Of a stretch of DNA of 52,737 bases, positions 15,729 to 24,128 are shown in pieces. The position numbers and the translations under genes are program-made. Below the pieces are notes generated by a model. That model saw nothing but the letters and a program-made list of their open reading frames with translations. It made no database searches and was not told the DNA's origin. The stretch is from Bacteroidales bacterium. Lineage in GTDB: Bacteria; Bacteroidota; Bacteroidia; Bacteroidales; Paludibacteraceae. The stretch covers positions 1 to 52,737 of the forward strand of contig CAAFZS010000042.1 of assembly GCA_900767595.1 (NCBI GenBank). The letters run 5' to 3'. Positions within the stretch are counted from its first letter, which is position 1, and each line of letters starts with the position of its first letter.

Positions 15729-16997
15729 ATGAAAAAACTAACTATTTTATTTGCCGCCCTTTGCGGTCTGTTGCTTATCTCTTGTCGTCAAGAACCGGCT
15801 CCTGTTGACGAGGTCTATACCCTCGAAGACGAGGTGGTCTTTTCGCGTCACAATATCCGTTCCCCGCTATCTGCTCCGGGTTCCGAACTTGACCTGGTGA
15901 CCCCATACAACTGGGTGGATTGGGGTGTAGGAACCGCTCATCTTACAGCTAGAGGAGCAAGAATAGAACAGAAGATGGGAAAATGGTTCTTTGAGGACCT
16001 GGGCAATTTTGCATCGTCGTTTAGCGAGGATAACACGCTCTTTTATTCCAACGTAAAGCAGAGGACGATTAAAACTGCCGAAAACTTCCTCATGGGCTCT
16101 GGAAAAGAGTTGCCGCTGTTCCACCTTCCCCAAGATGATGGTGGTATGGATCCTCTCTTTTTTCCTGCGTACACAGTTATTAATGATAATCTTGAGAAGC
16201 GAATAATCGCTGAAATGAATGAACTTGGTGGAGTGGCAGGAACGGAAGATGAACCCTACAAAGGTATTTGGGCAGCAGTAGCAACTATCACGGACGAGAT
16301 TCGCTATATGGAGGAGGTTATTAATTTCAAAGAGTCTCAGTATGCAAAGGACAGGAATTTGGAGCACCTTCCCTTGAAAGAGATGTCTATCATTTTGACC
16401 AAAGGAGAAGAACCCGGGATGAAAGGGGACTACAAATTGGTGAATAGCATAGCGGATGCCGTTGTTCTCCAGTATTACGAGACAGGAAAAGCTTTCGGGA
16501 AAGATATCTCTTTTGATGATATCAGACGAATCGGCAAAGTTAAGACCATTTATGACGAGGTTCTCTTTACTACTCCTACGACGGCGATAATCATATCCCA
16601 TCCTCTTGTCAAAAAGATAAAGGAGGAAATACAAGACACCTCCCGTAAGTTTACCTTCCTTTGCGGTCACGATTCCAATATCGCGTCTATCACATCTGCT
16701 CTCGGTATGAAACTGCCGAACACGGTCAATGCTGTTGAGTTTTCCAGTCCTATTGGTTCCAAGATAGTGTTCCGTAGATATAAGAAAGGCAACTCGGAGT
16801 TTATGGATGTCAAACTCATTTACGCAGCCGTTACTCAATTGCGCGAAACGCAGGAAATCTCTACGTCTAATCCTCCGATGATTCTTCCGATAGATTTTGA
16901 GGGTCTAACTCGCAATGCGGACGGATATTACAAATTGGAAGATGTTATCCAACGCTTTGACGATACGATGGCTGAGTTCGATAGCCTTGCAAAATGA
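15729..16997 (+). CDS. histidine acid phosphatase-like lipoprotein
   Basis: A 422-residue lipoprotein from the ATG at 15729 (lipobox LLISC, Cys18). It carries the branch-2 histidine phosphatase signature as FSRHNIRSP (about 39-47; canonical RHGxRxP with Asn for Gly) and the distal proton-donor motif as GHDSN (about 312-316). Middle motifs such as SNVKQRTIKTAENFL fit the R-T-x(S)A part. Members hydrolyse phosphomonoesters such as glucose-1-phosphate or phytate; the substrate is not shown by sequence. It lies in the envelope, and its gene abuts the DUF4105 gene. The first 24 coding bases and the leader match those of the gene at 12136. Confidence 0.88.
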   Translation: MKKLTILFAALCGLLLISCRQEPAPVDEVYTLEDEVVFSRHNIRSPLSAPGSELDLVTPYNWVDWGVGTAHLTARGARIEQKMGKWFFEDLGNFASSFSEDNTLFYSNVKQRTIKTAENFLMGSGKELPLFHLPQDDGGMDPLFFPAYTVINDNLEKRIIAEMNELGGVAGTEDEPYKGIWAAVATITDEIRYMEEVINFKESQYAKDRNLEHLPLKEMSIILTKGEEPGMKGDYKLVNSIADAVVLQYYETGKAFGKDISFDDIRRIGKVKTIYDEVLFTTPTTAIIISHPLVKKIKEEIQDTSRKFTFLCGHDSNIASITSALGMKLPNTVNAVEFSSPIGSKIVFRRYKKGNSEFMDVKLIYAAVTQLRETQEISTSNPPMILPIDFEGLTRNADGYYKLEDVIQRFDDTMAEFDSLAK

Positions 16998-17053
16998 TTT
17001 TACTTAAAAGTCGTACTTTTGCAGTCGATTATTCCACGGAATATATTGAACAT

Positions 17054-18205
17054 ATGAATAAGTTTATCTCTTACTGTTTAGTTATTCTTGATTTGCTCTG
17101 TTGTACAAGGGCTTATGCGCAAGAGTTATCTACTGCTGAGCAGCAGGAGTTGTGGAACCAACCGGATTTTGTTCGCGCATCCTTGCTTGTGGTAGATCCG
17201 GGGGAAGCGGTGTACTCCATCTTCGGTCATGCCTGTTTTCGATTAGAGTGCGATTACTATGACTTGGACTACTGCTATACGTATGAGGCAGTGATGGTTC
17301 CCAATAAGATATTTCGCTACCTAACCGGTCAACTCAAAATGGGGATGATGGCTATCCCGACTGCCGAGTTCCTTAAGCAATATGCATCCTCTTCGCGAGG
17401 TGTGAAGGAATATCCACTACAATTGCCCATGGATGCTAAACGATATCTATGGCAAGTGTTGGACGAGAAAGTGCTGCAAGGCTGCCATATGCCTTACGAC
17501 TATATCAAGCGCGGATGCGCCTCTTCTTGTATCCCTATCATAGAACGCGTGTTAGGCAAAGATTCCATATCTTATCCTTGTCCATTAGAGAAAGAGCCCA
17601 CCCGCCGCGAAACATTGGACGCATTCGCCCGCGATGCCTATCCTTGGCAGATGTTTTTTGTTCACATGGTGACAGGGACCGAGATAGACCGAAAACTAAG
17701 CGGTAAAGAGAATATTATCCTGCCCATTCAATTGGCTGCTTTTTGGCAACAAACAACCTATAAAGGTCAACCGCTGCTGAGCAGCCAACCACACGAGTTA
17801 CTGCCTTCTGCACCGGGTACAGGCAGAAAGTTTTTTACCCCACTTATGGTGGCTATTCTCTTATTGCTCATCTCGTTATTGAGTTGGAAACTTACGATGC
17901 CTTGGTGGCCATATGTGATGTTAGGATTGATAACGATCATCTCCCCTCTTCCCTGTACAGAATGGAATTGGCTAATCGTCCCGTTTAATATCCTACCGGC
18001 TGTTTTCTGGCACTGGCGCCGATATTGGGCTGTGCCCTATGCCGCCATCATAGTGCTTTGGACGATAACGATGGCAATGATTCCTCATCGAATGACAGAT
18101 CCCGCCTGCTTAATACTAGCTTTAGCATGGGCAGTGGTACTGTTACATTTTTATAAACCATTTAAATTTTTATCTTTATGTTCAAATCAAAACTTTTTTT
18201 TGTAG
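17054..18205 (+). CDS. DUF4105/Lnb N-terminal-like envelope protein
   Basis: A 383-residue protein from the ATG at 17054 (signal peptide MNKFISYCLVILDLLCCTRAYAQ). The upstream in-frame ATG at 16994 overlaps the previous stop and is less likely. The conserved block SLLVVDPGEAVYSIFGHACFRLE, then YTYEA, NKIFRYLTGQL, and YDYIKRGCASSC is the Lnb N-terminal periplasmic (DUF4105) pattern with His and Cys residues that resemble a papain-like NlpC arrangement. The C-terminal third has four or five hydrophobic segments (about 255-375), as in Lnb proteins. A TACTTTTGCAG -7-like box lies at 17014, but no -33 element is at the right distance. The family occurs next to envelope genes in Bacteroidota; the function is unknown. 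Confidence 0.85.
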   Translation: MNKFISYCLVILDLLCCTRAYAQELSTAEQQELWNQPDFVRASLLVVDPGEAVYSIFGHACFRLECDYYDLDYCYTYEAVMVPNKIFRYLTGQLKMGMMAIPTAEFLKQYASSSRGVKEYPLQLPMDAKRYLWQVLDEKVLQGCHMPYDYIKRGCASSCIPIIERVLGKDSISYPCPLEKEPTRRETLDAFARDAYPWQMFFVHMVTGTEIDRKLSGKENIILPIQLAAFWQQTTYKGQPLLSSQPHELLPSAPGTGRKFFTPLMVAILLLLISLLSWKLTMPWWPYVMLGLITIISPLPCTEWNWLIVPFNILPAVFWHWRRYWAVPYAAIIVLWTITMAMIPHRMTDPACLILALAWAVVLLHFYKPFKFLSLCSNQNFFL

Positions 18206-18942
18206 CAGCTTTGCTGCTGGGTGGCTGTTTAACTATGAATGCCACTGATTGTTTCTATCAAGCCGAGGTATATGCTGTCGGCCATGGTAAGATTTATGCT
18301 GACGGAAGCGATTGTATGCCTGATAGCGTTTTCCTACAAGGGGAAGAGGCGTACAAGACGCAGATGTCGGTTCTGTTTAGTGCTATGCTTGAGGATTACC
18401 CGGGACCGTCAACTCTGAATATCTGCACTCTGCCGGAAACTCCGGAGTACGAACCGGTCGGCGTTAAGTTTGATAGCCTTGAGGCTGAGATGTCAGGTGT
18501 TTATTTAGATACTTGCAGTTGGACCACGGAAGAAGAGGTTACCTATTTGACTCAACGGATAATCACAAAAGAGACACGAACCTTTGCGCCGGACACCACC
18601 CATGGCGTTGTTTATGTTATCTTCAAGGTTAAACCGGAATTGGTTCAAGCTGCTTGCGATTCGATTGACAACTATGTAGCTTCTAAGACGGAAATCATCA
18701 GCGAAGAACTGAATCTCATCATCAATGAGGGTAAAGAGAATATTCGCAAGAATGATGATGAATTGGATAATATGAATGCTGCTTTGGATGCAACCATCAA
18801 GAAAATCGACGAGTACTTATCAACAGGTTTGTCAAAAATTCGCTCCAAGAAAGCCAATTCGGCCAAACGCTTGGTTAATGGTCGTTTCATCATTGAAGCC
18901 AATGGCCGCTGCTATAATGCTGTAGGTCAAGAAGTGCGCTAA
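18178..18942 (+). CDS. secreted protein with C-terminal module
   Basis: A 254-residue protein with a signal peptide (MFKSKLFFVAALLLGGCLTMNA; the GGC could also act as a lipobox). The middle is predicted globular with cysteines; residues about 165-220 form a long charged helix (coiled-coil-like). The C-terminal KRLVNGRFIIEANGRCYNAVGQEVR matches the module N-G-x-(F/I)-x-I-x-x-(N/D)-G-x-x-Y-N-x-x-G seen also at 13097 and 38904. It overlaps the DUF4105 gene by 28 bases and is probably cotranscribed with it. No known family. Confidence 0.75.
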   Translation: MFKSKLFFVAALLLGGCLTMNATDCFYQAEVYAVGHGKIYADGSDCMPDSVFLQGEEAYKTQMSVLFSAMLEDYPGPSTLNICTLPETPEYEPVGVKFDSLEAEMSGVYLDTCSWTTEEEVTYLTQRIITKETRTFAPDTTHGVVYVIFKVKPELVQAACDSIDNYVASKTEIISEELNLIINEGKENIRKNDDELDNMNAALDATIKKIDEYLSTGLSKIRSKKANSAKRLVNGRFIIEANGRCYNAVGQEVR

Positions 18943-18994
18943 AGATTGGGATTTTTGTGTGAATATAGTTCATTAAATATTAAATTTTTATTGT

Positions 18995-19591
18995 ATGAAA
19001 AAAACTTTTCTGGCACTGATGGCTATTGCCGCCATCGCGTTAACAGGGTGTAAGGACAACAACAAAAACAACGAACCCGAACAAACTCCGGAAGCCCAAG
19101 TCAAAATGCAAGCAGCAAAAGATGCTCTCGGTACCGACGGAGCTGCTTTCCTTGCAAAAATGAAAGAGATCGGTTTCGCTTTGGAACAGGGTAGCGAAGG
19201 TTCTATGTATAAAAAAGGCAACGAGTTCTGCTATATCATTGTTAATGATAGTATCGTTACACGTGTTGCTTTTTATACTAAAACCGACGATGCTAATTTT
19301 GAAGCAGTTAGAAATTATTTCGCAGAATATGAGACTGCTTGTGCCAAACTATTCCCCGACAATTTTAAAGGAAGTTGTATTCTTAAGAATTCCGGAGCCT
19401 TCTTTAGTGATAAGGAAGAAGCACAATTCTTAAGCTATGTAAAAATGAGTATCAAGCCTGAGATGTTTACATCCGATGAACATTTTTGTACCGGCGAATC
19501 TAAGAGTGGCAACACAGAAAGAACGCTCTTTCTTCTTAAAGACGAGGGCGAATGGCTGTGCCGGGTTTATGTTGATTTAGAGCGTGATTAA
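18995..19591 (+). CDS. lipoprotein of unknown function
   Basis: A 198-residue lipoprotein (MKKTFLALMAIAAIALTGC, Cys19) with an Asn-rich linker and a compact helical-beta mature domain (about 35-198). I recognise no family. The signal-peptide coding sequence is nearly identical to that of the lipoprotein at 91, whose mature part is unrelated. No promoter of the usual spacing is seen upstream. A strong terminator follows. Confidence 0.78.
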   Translation: MKKTFLALMAIAAIALTGCKDNNKNNEPEQTPEAQVKMQAAKDALGTDGAAFLAKMKEIGFALEQGSEGSMYKKGNEFCYIIVNDSIVTRVAFYTKTDDANFEAVRNYFAEYETACAKLFPDNFKGSCILKNSGAFFSDKEEAQFLSYVKMSIKPEMFTSDEHFCTGESKSGNTERTLFLLKDEGEWLCRVYVDLERD

Positions 19592-19605
19592 TTGCCCTAT
19601 TGTTT

Positions 19606-19645
19606 AAAACACTACCCTTCCGTGAGGATCGGTAGTGTTTTTTTA
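19606..19645 (+). terminator. terminator after the 18995 lipoprotein
   Basis: aaaacactacc (19606-19616) pairs with ggtagtgtttt (19631-19641); an inner tcc/gga pair closes a gtga loop; the stem ends in a T tract. Related to the hairpin at 4193. Confidence 0.85.
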
Positions 19646-19694
19646 TGCCCAAAGCGGACAATCTAACAAATTCTTTGTTAAAATTCGTTCATTT

Positions 19695-19726
19695 CTTGCA
19701 TATATGAAAAAATTTTAGTAATTTTG
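19695..19726 (+). promoter_or_regulatory. promoter for the antiporter gene at 19808
   Basis: -33 CTTG (19695-19698) and -7 TAATTTTG (19719-19726), spacer 20. The preceding gcccaaagcggacaatctaa (19647-19666) is the same block found before the promoter at 12074. Confidence 0.85.
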
Positions 19727-19807
19727 CAGGCAAAATTGGGAGTAGAGGGATAGAGGAGTAGGGTTTTACCAGTCTAAAACTAACGACTAAAAATAAACAA
19801 CAAAACA

Positions 19808-21122
19808 ATGGAGAAATTAACTAAAGAAGAGCATCTGAAAGGACTGCTGGCTCTCAGTCCGGTATTATTATTTGAGATTCTGTTTTTCGGCTTTATGCTC
19901 ATTAGCGGAGAGTTTAGCGATGTCCCCATTCTGCTATGCTTCATCCTTGCATCGATCTATGCGGTGTTCTTGATGCGTCGCACACCTATTGACGAGCGTA
20001 TCAATGTCTTCGCCACTGAGATGGGAAAGAATGATATCATCCAGGTTATCCTTATCCTTGTCTTTGCCGGAGGTTTTGCCTCGCTGGCAGAGAAAGCCGG
20101 TTGCTTGGATGCGGCTATTCAGTTCTCCTTGTCTGTCTTCCCCGCCCGATTCATTTTTGTCAGTATCTTTGTGGCATCCTGTTTGCTTAGTTTCTGTATT
20201 GGCTCCGCCTTGGGTTGTGTGGTAGCTATTGCTCCCGTTGCTATTCCGTTGGCACGTACGTGCGGGATAGACGAAGCCATATTGGCGGCCGCTATCATTG
20301 GAGGATCGACCTTCGGCGATAACTTGAGTATTATCTCCGATACCTCTATTGCAGCCAGCCGTTATGCGGGTTGTACTCCCAAACAGAAGTTCCAACATAA
20401 CTGGCCAATTGCCGTTCCGGCGGCGTTGATAACGGCTCTCGTTTATCTGCTGATGGGATTGAATGTCGCTGAGGTGGACACGGTTGCCAAGCCGTTTGAG
20501 TGGGTGATGCTTACCCCGTATGTGGTTGTGATTATCACCGCCTTATGCGGTATGCATGTACTACCCGTGCTGCTGCTCGGAATGTTGACCGCTTGGGGAT
20601 TGGGTTGTTGGCACGGCGCTTTCACTTTTACGAGCGGAGCGCAGATATTGTCTAAAGGTCTGACCGATTCCGGAGGTTTCTGCCTGTTTATTCTGATGGC
20701 TACGGGTTTGGTGGCTATCATCCAACGGATGGGCGGTATCACGTATGTGGCGCGTTTGATGGAGCAGGGAGTAAAGTCCCGTAAAGGAGCCGCTATTGCC
20801 ACTTCTTGTGCTGCCGGTTTATTGACCGCTTTTACGGCATTTAATACGATAGCCATCATTGCCGCTTCCGGTATCGGTGTGCGTTTTGCAGATAAGTTCG
20901 GCATTTCCCGCGCTAAGATTGCGTCTATCCTCTATGTCTGCCTGTTGTCTCCAAGGAGTGATTCCGTATGGAATACATTTTATTGCCATTGTCGCCTTGG
21001 CAGGTATTAGTCCGATGAGGGTTGTTCCATGGATGCTCTATCCCATGATTCTCTTTGTGGGTGTGATTATCTATTGTCTCCTTCCGGAAAAGAAAAAACG
21101 AACGGCTAAAACAAACGACTAA
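19808..21122 (+). pseudogene. NhaC-family Na+/H+ antiporter, frameshifted
   Basis: The first reading frame (19808-21010) encodes about 380 residues of an NhaC-type antiporter (PF03553) with 10 or so membrane segments and the family-typical GGSTFGDNLSIISDTSIAAS motif (about 160-180). Near 20940-20960 the frame changes: after KIASILYVC the family continuation QGVIPYGIHFIAIVAL is found in the next frame (to 21122, ending KKKRTAKTND). The full length of 1315 bases is one more than a multiple of three, so there is one inserted base or two deleted ones around ctatgtctgcctgttgtctcc. The result would lose the last two membrane helices. It is either a recent pseudogene or a sequencing error; the strong upstream promoter and otherwise intact protein point to a recent event. 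The next gene follows 11 bases downstream. Confidence 0.85.
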
Positions 21123-21133
21123 AAGCCTACTGT

Positions 21134-22063
21134 ATGAAAAGGTGCTGTTGGATATATTTACTTCTTCTGTTCCTTGGCGTGGGCTGCAAACCGCAAGTGA
21201 TTCCGACGCGTCAGATTATTGTGGTTACCGCTGTCAACGGATTGGGTGACCACGGTTATGTCGATTTGACTCTTTTGGGAGCGGAAAATGTCTATCAGAA
21301 TAAACCCGACGATGTGTATATGCGCTACTATACACCCACCTCTTTTGAACAGGCAGAACAGCTGGTGGATTACTATACGCATAGAGGGGCTGCTCAATAC
21401 GAAAAAACATTGCTTGTTCTGGCAGGCTCTGAATATTGGCTGATAGCAGGGAACTACATCAATGATTATACGATTAATCCGCGTGTGGATATTCTTGTTT
21501 TTGAAACAGACGCCTTGCCGTCCGGATATAACTCTGACCATATTTCCGTATTCTCTATCGATATGTTGGAGGGTAGCCGCAATGCCGGTGAAAGCGTCGC
21601 TAAAATGGGCTACAAAAAACCATTGATTTGGTTGGCTAACGAAGATTATATCCTACAACGCGCACGAGACGGTTTCTTGGAGGGCTATTTACGAGAAACG
21701 GGTGTGCGTCCGGATGTAGAAGTACTTAGCGAGGACTATCATGGCTATGGTATGCCCGATGTTACCTATCAACAGATGAAAGAGAAAAGCGAAAAGTATG
21801 ACTTCATCTATCCCGTCATGGGAGGCTCCAATATGGGTATCTACCGCTATCTGCGTGAACATCCGGAGGGACCTAAGGTGGCAGGAATGGATGTGGATCA
21901 AAGCCAATATGCCACCAATGTGATAGGCAGTTTAATCAAACACATGGACCAATTGCTAGAAAAATATTTGAATGACTGGATAAACCATATACCTTTGAAA
22001 CAATATGAACAATTTGAAGCGAGTAGCGGTTATATTGAGTGGAAGCTTACTAATACTAAGTAA
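21134..22063 (+). CDS. BMP/PnrA-type periplasmic binding lipoprotein
   Basis: A 309-residue lipoprotein (LLFLGVGC, Cys18) of the basic membrane protein (BMP) family: QIIVVTAVNGLGDHGYVDLTLLGAENV at the N-terminus, the SIDMLEGSRNAGESVAKMGYKKPLIWLANED hinge segment, and KVAGMDVDQSQYATNVIGSLIKHMDQLLEKYL near the end, which is the usual D-x-D/Q ligand pocket of this family. BMP proteins bind nucleosides or other small molecules for ABC import; no permease genes stand nearby, so a sensing role with the next gene is more likely. The 3' end overlaps the following gene by 59 bases, indicating translational coupling. Confidence 0.85.
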   Translation: MKRCCWIYLLLLFLGVGCKPQVIPTRQIIVVTAVNGLGDHGYVDLTLLGAENVYQNKPDDVYMRYYTPTSFEQAEQLVDYYTHRGAAQYEKTLLVLAGSEYWLIAGNYINDYTINPRVDILVFETDALPSGYNSDHISVFSIDMLEGSRNAGESVAKMGYKKPLIWLANEDYILQRARDGFLEGYLRETGVRPDVEVLSEDYHGYGMPDVTYQQMKEKSEKYDFIYPVMGGSNMGIYRYLREHPEGPKVAGMDVDQSQYATNVIGSLIKHMDQLLEKYLNDWINHIPLKQYEQFEASSGYIEWKLTNTK

Positions 22064-24128
22064 CCTACTACTATTGCCTTCCTGCCGTCCCGACAAACAG
22101 TGCTCCGTCGATGACCTCAGAGTCCGTAAGGTCGCGGTCGTCTTACCCTTCGAAAACGGCATGCGCGAGCAGTGGGGACAATGTTTGGAACTCTGCAATA
22201 CCAACCTGCAAGCAGCCTTCTGCTCCGTCGGCAGAGGAGTAACCTTGCAGTTTGAGTGGTATGATGAATCAACGGAGGATATACCCCAATTAGCGGAAAA
22301 ACTGTTATCGCGCAAGGATGTCGCCGCGGTGATAGGCGGCCTCTATTCGTCTTCGGCAATACAGTTGGCGTCCGTGTTGTGTAGGGGAGGAATGCCCTTC
22401 TTTACCTTGGGAACGACCGACCAATTGGTGCGGGCGTATTCGACCTCAGGCAACTTATGGGCTATGACCGAAACGGATATTACCGCCTGTGAGGTGATGC
22501 TCAGTAAAGCCATGCAATATGGAGCCAAATCCGTAGCCTTGCTGGTCAACGGCGTAAACCTGTACGGGCAAACATTCGTGGACTGGTACCCCTTCCAAGT
22601 AGCGGAGCTGGAACTGGAAGATAGAGGTACCTTTGCCTACGATGGCACGGAAGCGCAACTTGAGCAGAAAACCAAGGAGGCTTTAGCCTCGGGCGCAGAC
22701 TATGTGCTGTGCGCTTTGGGTTCGACGGCGGAACTGAAAACCGTGCTGAGAACGGCGCAAATAACTCCGCATACAAACCATATGCTTATGGCAGAAGCGG
22801 GGCTGACAGGCAATGCCATCAATGAACTCGGCGAACTCATCGAGGGTGTCGAAGGCGTCGGCTATGGCGCCGACCCCGAGACGGGATTTGATGTCGCTTA
22901 TCAAGCCTATTTTAACCGTCTGCCCTGTTTGGGCGAAGCGCAAGTATATGACGCCGCTATGCTCATCGCTTTTGCATCGTATTTGCAGATACTCAACGAA
23001 AGACTCACTTTCAAAGAAGCTATGCGTGAACTGGTGGACGGACGTGACCAAAACAACGGCAGTTGGCGAGGCGAAGATATGGCTTGGCTGGCCTCGATGC
23101 TCGCCAAAGGCTCGCGACCGGACCTTCATGGCGCTTCCGGCTTATTGAACTTCGACTCCAAAGTATATACCAACGTCCTACACACGGTCTATTATAACTA
23201 CTTTGTCTATCAACAAAAGTACATCTTCTTGGACTATAACTCCACGGACGGCTCCCGCCGTACCGACCCTACCTTGGCAGGCTGGAACTGGAAAAAACAG
23301 CATTCACAGGATATCTCCTATTCCGGCGCAGAACGCGTCTATCCTCCCTTGGACAAACGCTGGGCATTGCTGGTGGCTTCCTCGCGCGGGTGGAGTAACT
23401 ATCGCCATCAAGCGGATGTACTTAATATCTACCAGATTCTCAAAAGAAACGGCTATGATGACGACCATATTGTCGTTATTATGGAGGACGACTTGGCATA
23501 CAACCCCAATAACCCCGAACCGGGGGTGATGTACACGCGTATGGATGGTATTAATATCTACCACGATGTACAGATTGACTATCACGTCTCCCAACTCAAT
23601 CCCCACGATATTCTTGAGATTCTGTTAGGGAACGCTTCGGATCGTTTGCCGCAAGTAATCCATTCGGATGCGGATGATAATATCTTCTTCTTCTGGTCAG
23701 GACACGGTGCACCCGGAGAGATGTGCTGGTACGACGATAAGATAGGTATAACGAAATCCGATCTGGAAAAATGCCTCTCTCAAATGGAGGCGTCGGACAA
23801 ATACCGCAAACTGATTGGTTGTTTCGAGACCTGTTACTCCGGCGGAGTAGCGGTGGCAGCCAATGACCATAAAGGAATGTTGTTCTTTACGGCAGCGAAT
23901 GCCAGTGAGACATCCAAGGCGGATGTGTATAACTATAACTGGGAGATCTGGATGAGTAACCGTTTTACAGCCACCTTGCAAGACTGTATGGTCAATACCC
24001 CTTCGCAGTCGTTTGCCTACCTGTATAACCGTCTGTTCCAATCCACGGTCGGCTCGCACGTCTGCGTCTTCGGACACAAAGGCTTTGGTAGCCTATACGA
24101 ATCCAATTTAGGAGAAATTTTACAGTAA
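22005..24128 (+). CDS. lipoprotein fusing a periplasmic binding domain to a legumain-type (C13) protease
   Basis: A 707-residue lipoprotein (LLLLPSC, Cys27). Residues about 40-400 resemble a type I periplasmic binding protein of the Leu/Ile/Val kind (VAVVLPFENG, DVAAVIGGLYSSSAIQLASVL, SVALLVNGVNLYGQTFVDWYP, DYVLCALGSTAELKTVL). Residues about 450-700 are a clan CD cysteine peptidase of family C13: WALLVASSRGWSNYRHQADVLNIYQILKRNGYDDDHIVVIMEDD, catalytic His567 in FWSGHGAPG and catalytic Cys610 in FETCYSGG, with the 43-residue spacing typical of legumains. It follows the BMP lipoprotein gene with overlap. A ligand-controlled surface protease is the natural inference; it is not proven. The gene ends tail to tail with the comEC-like gene, overlapping by 9 bases. 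Confidence 0.9.
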   Translation: MNNLKRVAVILSGSLLILSNLLLLPSCRPDKQCSVDDLRVRKVAVVLPFENGMREQWGQCLELCNTNLQAAFCSVGRGVTLQFEWYDESTEDIPQLAEKLLSRKDVAAVIGGLYSSSAIQLASVLCRGGMPFFTLGTTDQLVRAYSTSGNLWAMTETDITACEVMLSKAMQYGAKSVALLVNGVNLYGQTFVDWYPFQVAELELEDRGTFAYDGTEAQLEQKTKEALASGADYVLCALGSTAELKTVLRTAQITPHTNHMLMAEAGLTGNAINELGELIEGVEGVGYGADPETGFDVAYQAYFNRLPCLGEAQVYDAAMLIAFASYLQILNERLTFKEAMRELVDGRDQNNGSWRGEDMAWLASMLAKGSRPDLHGASGLLNFDSKVYTNVLHTVYYNYFVYQQKYIFLDYNSTDGSRRTDPTLAGWNWKKQHSQDISYSGAERVYPPLDKRWALLVASSRGWSNYRHQADVLNIYQILKRNGYDDDHIVVIMEDDLAYNPNNPEPGVMYTRMDGINIYHDVQIDYHVSQLNPHDILEILLGNASDRLPQVIHSDADDNIFFFWSGHGAPGEMCWYDDKIGITKSDLEKCLSQMEASDKYRKLIGCFETCYSGGVAVAANDHKGMLFFTAANASETSKADVYNYNWEIWMSNRFTATLQDCMVNTPSQSFAYLYNRLFQSTVGSHVCVFGHKGFGSLYESNLGEILQ

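Noticed and set aside
15867..16838. 323-codon open frame antisense to the phosphatase gene
   Set aside because: The plus-strand gene has clear motifs, promoter and signal peptide; the antisense frame has none.
16994..17053. Upstream start for the DUF4105 gene
   Set aside because: It would run through the -7-like box at 17014 and place 20 residues before a good signal peptide.
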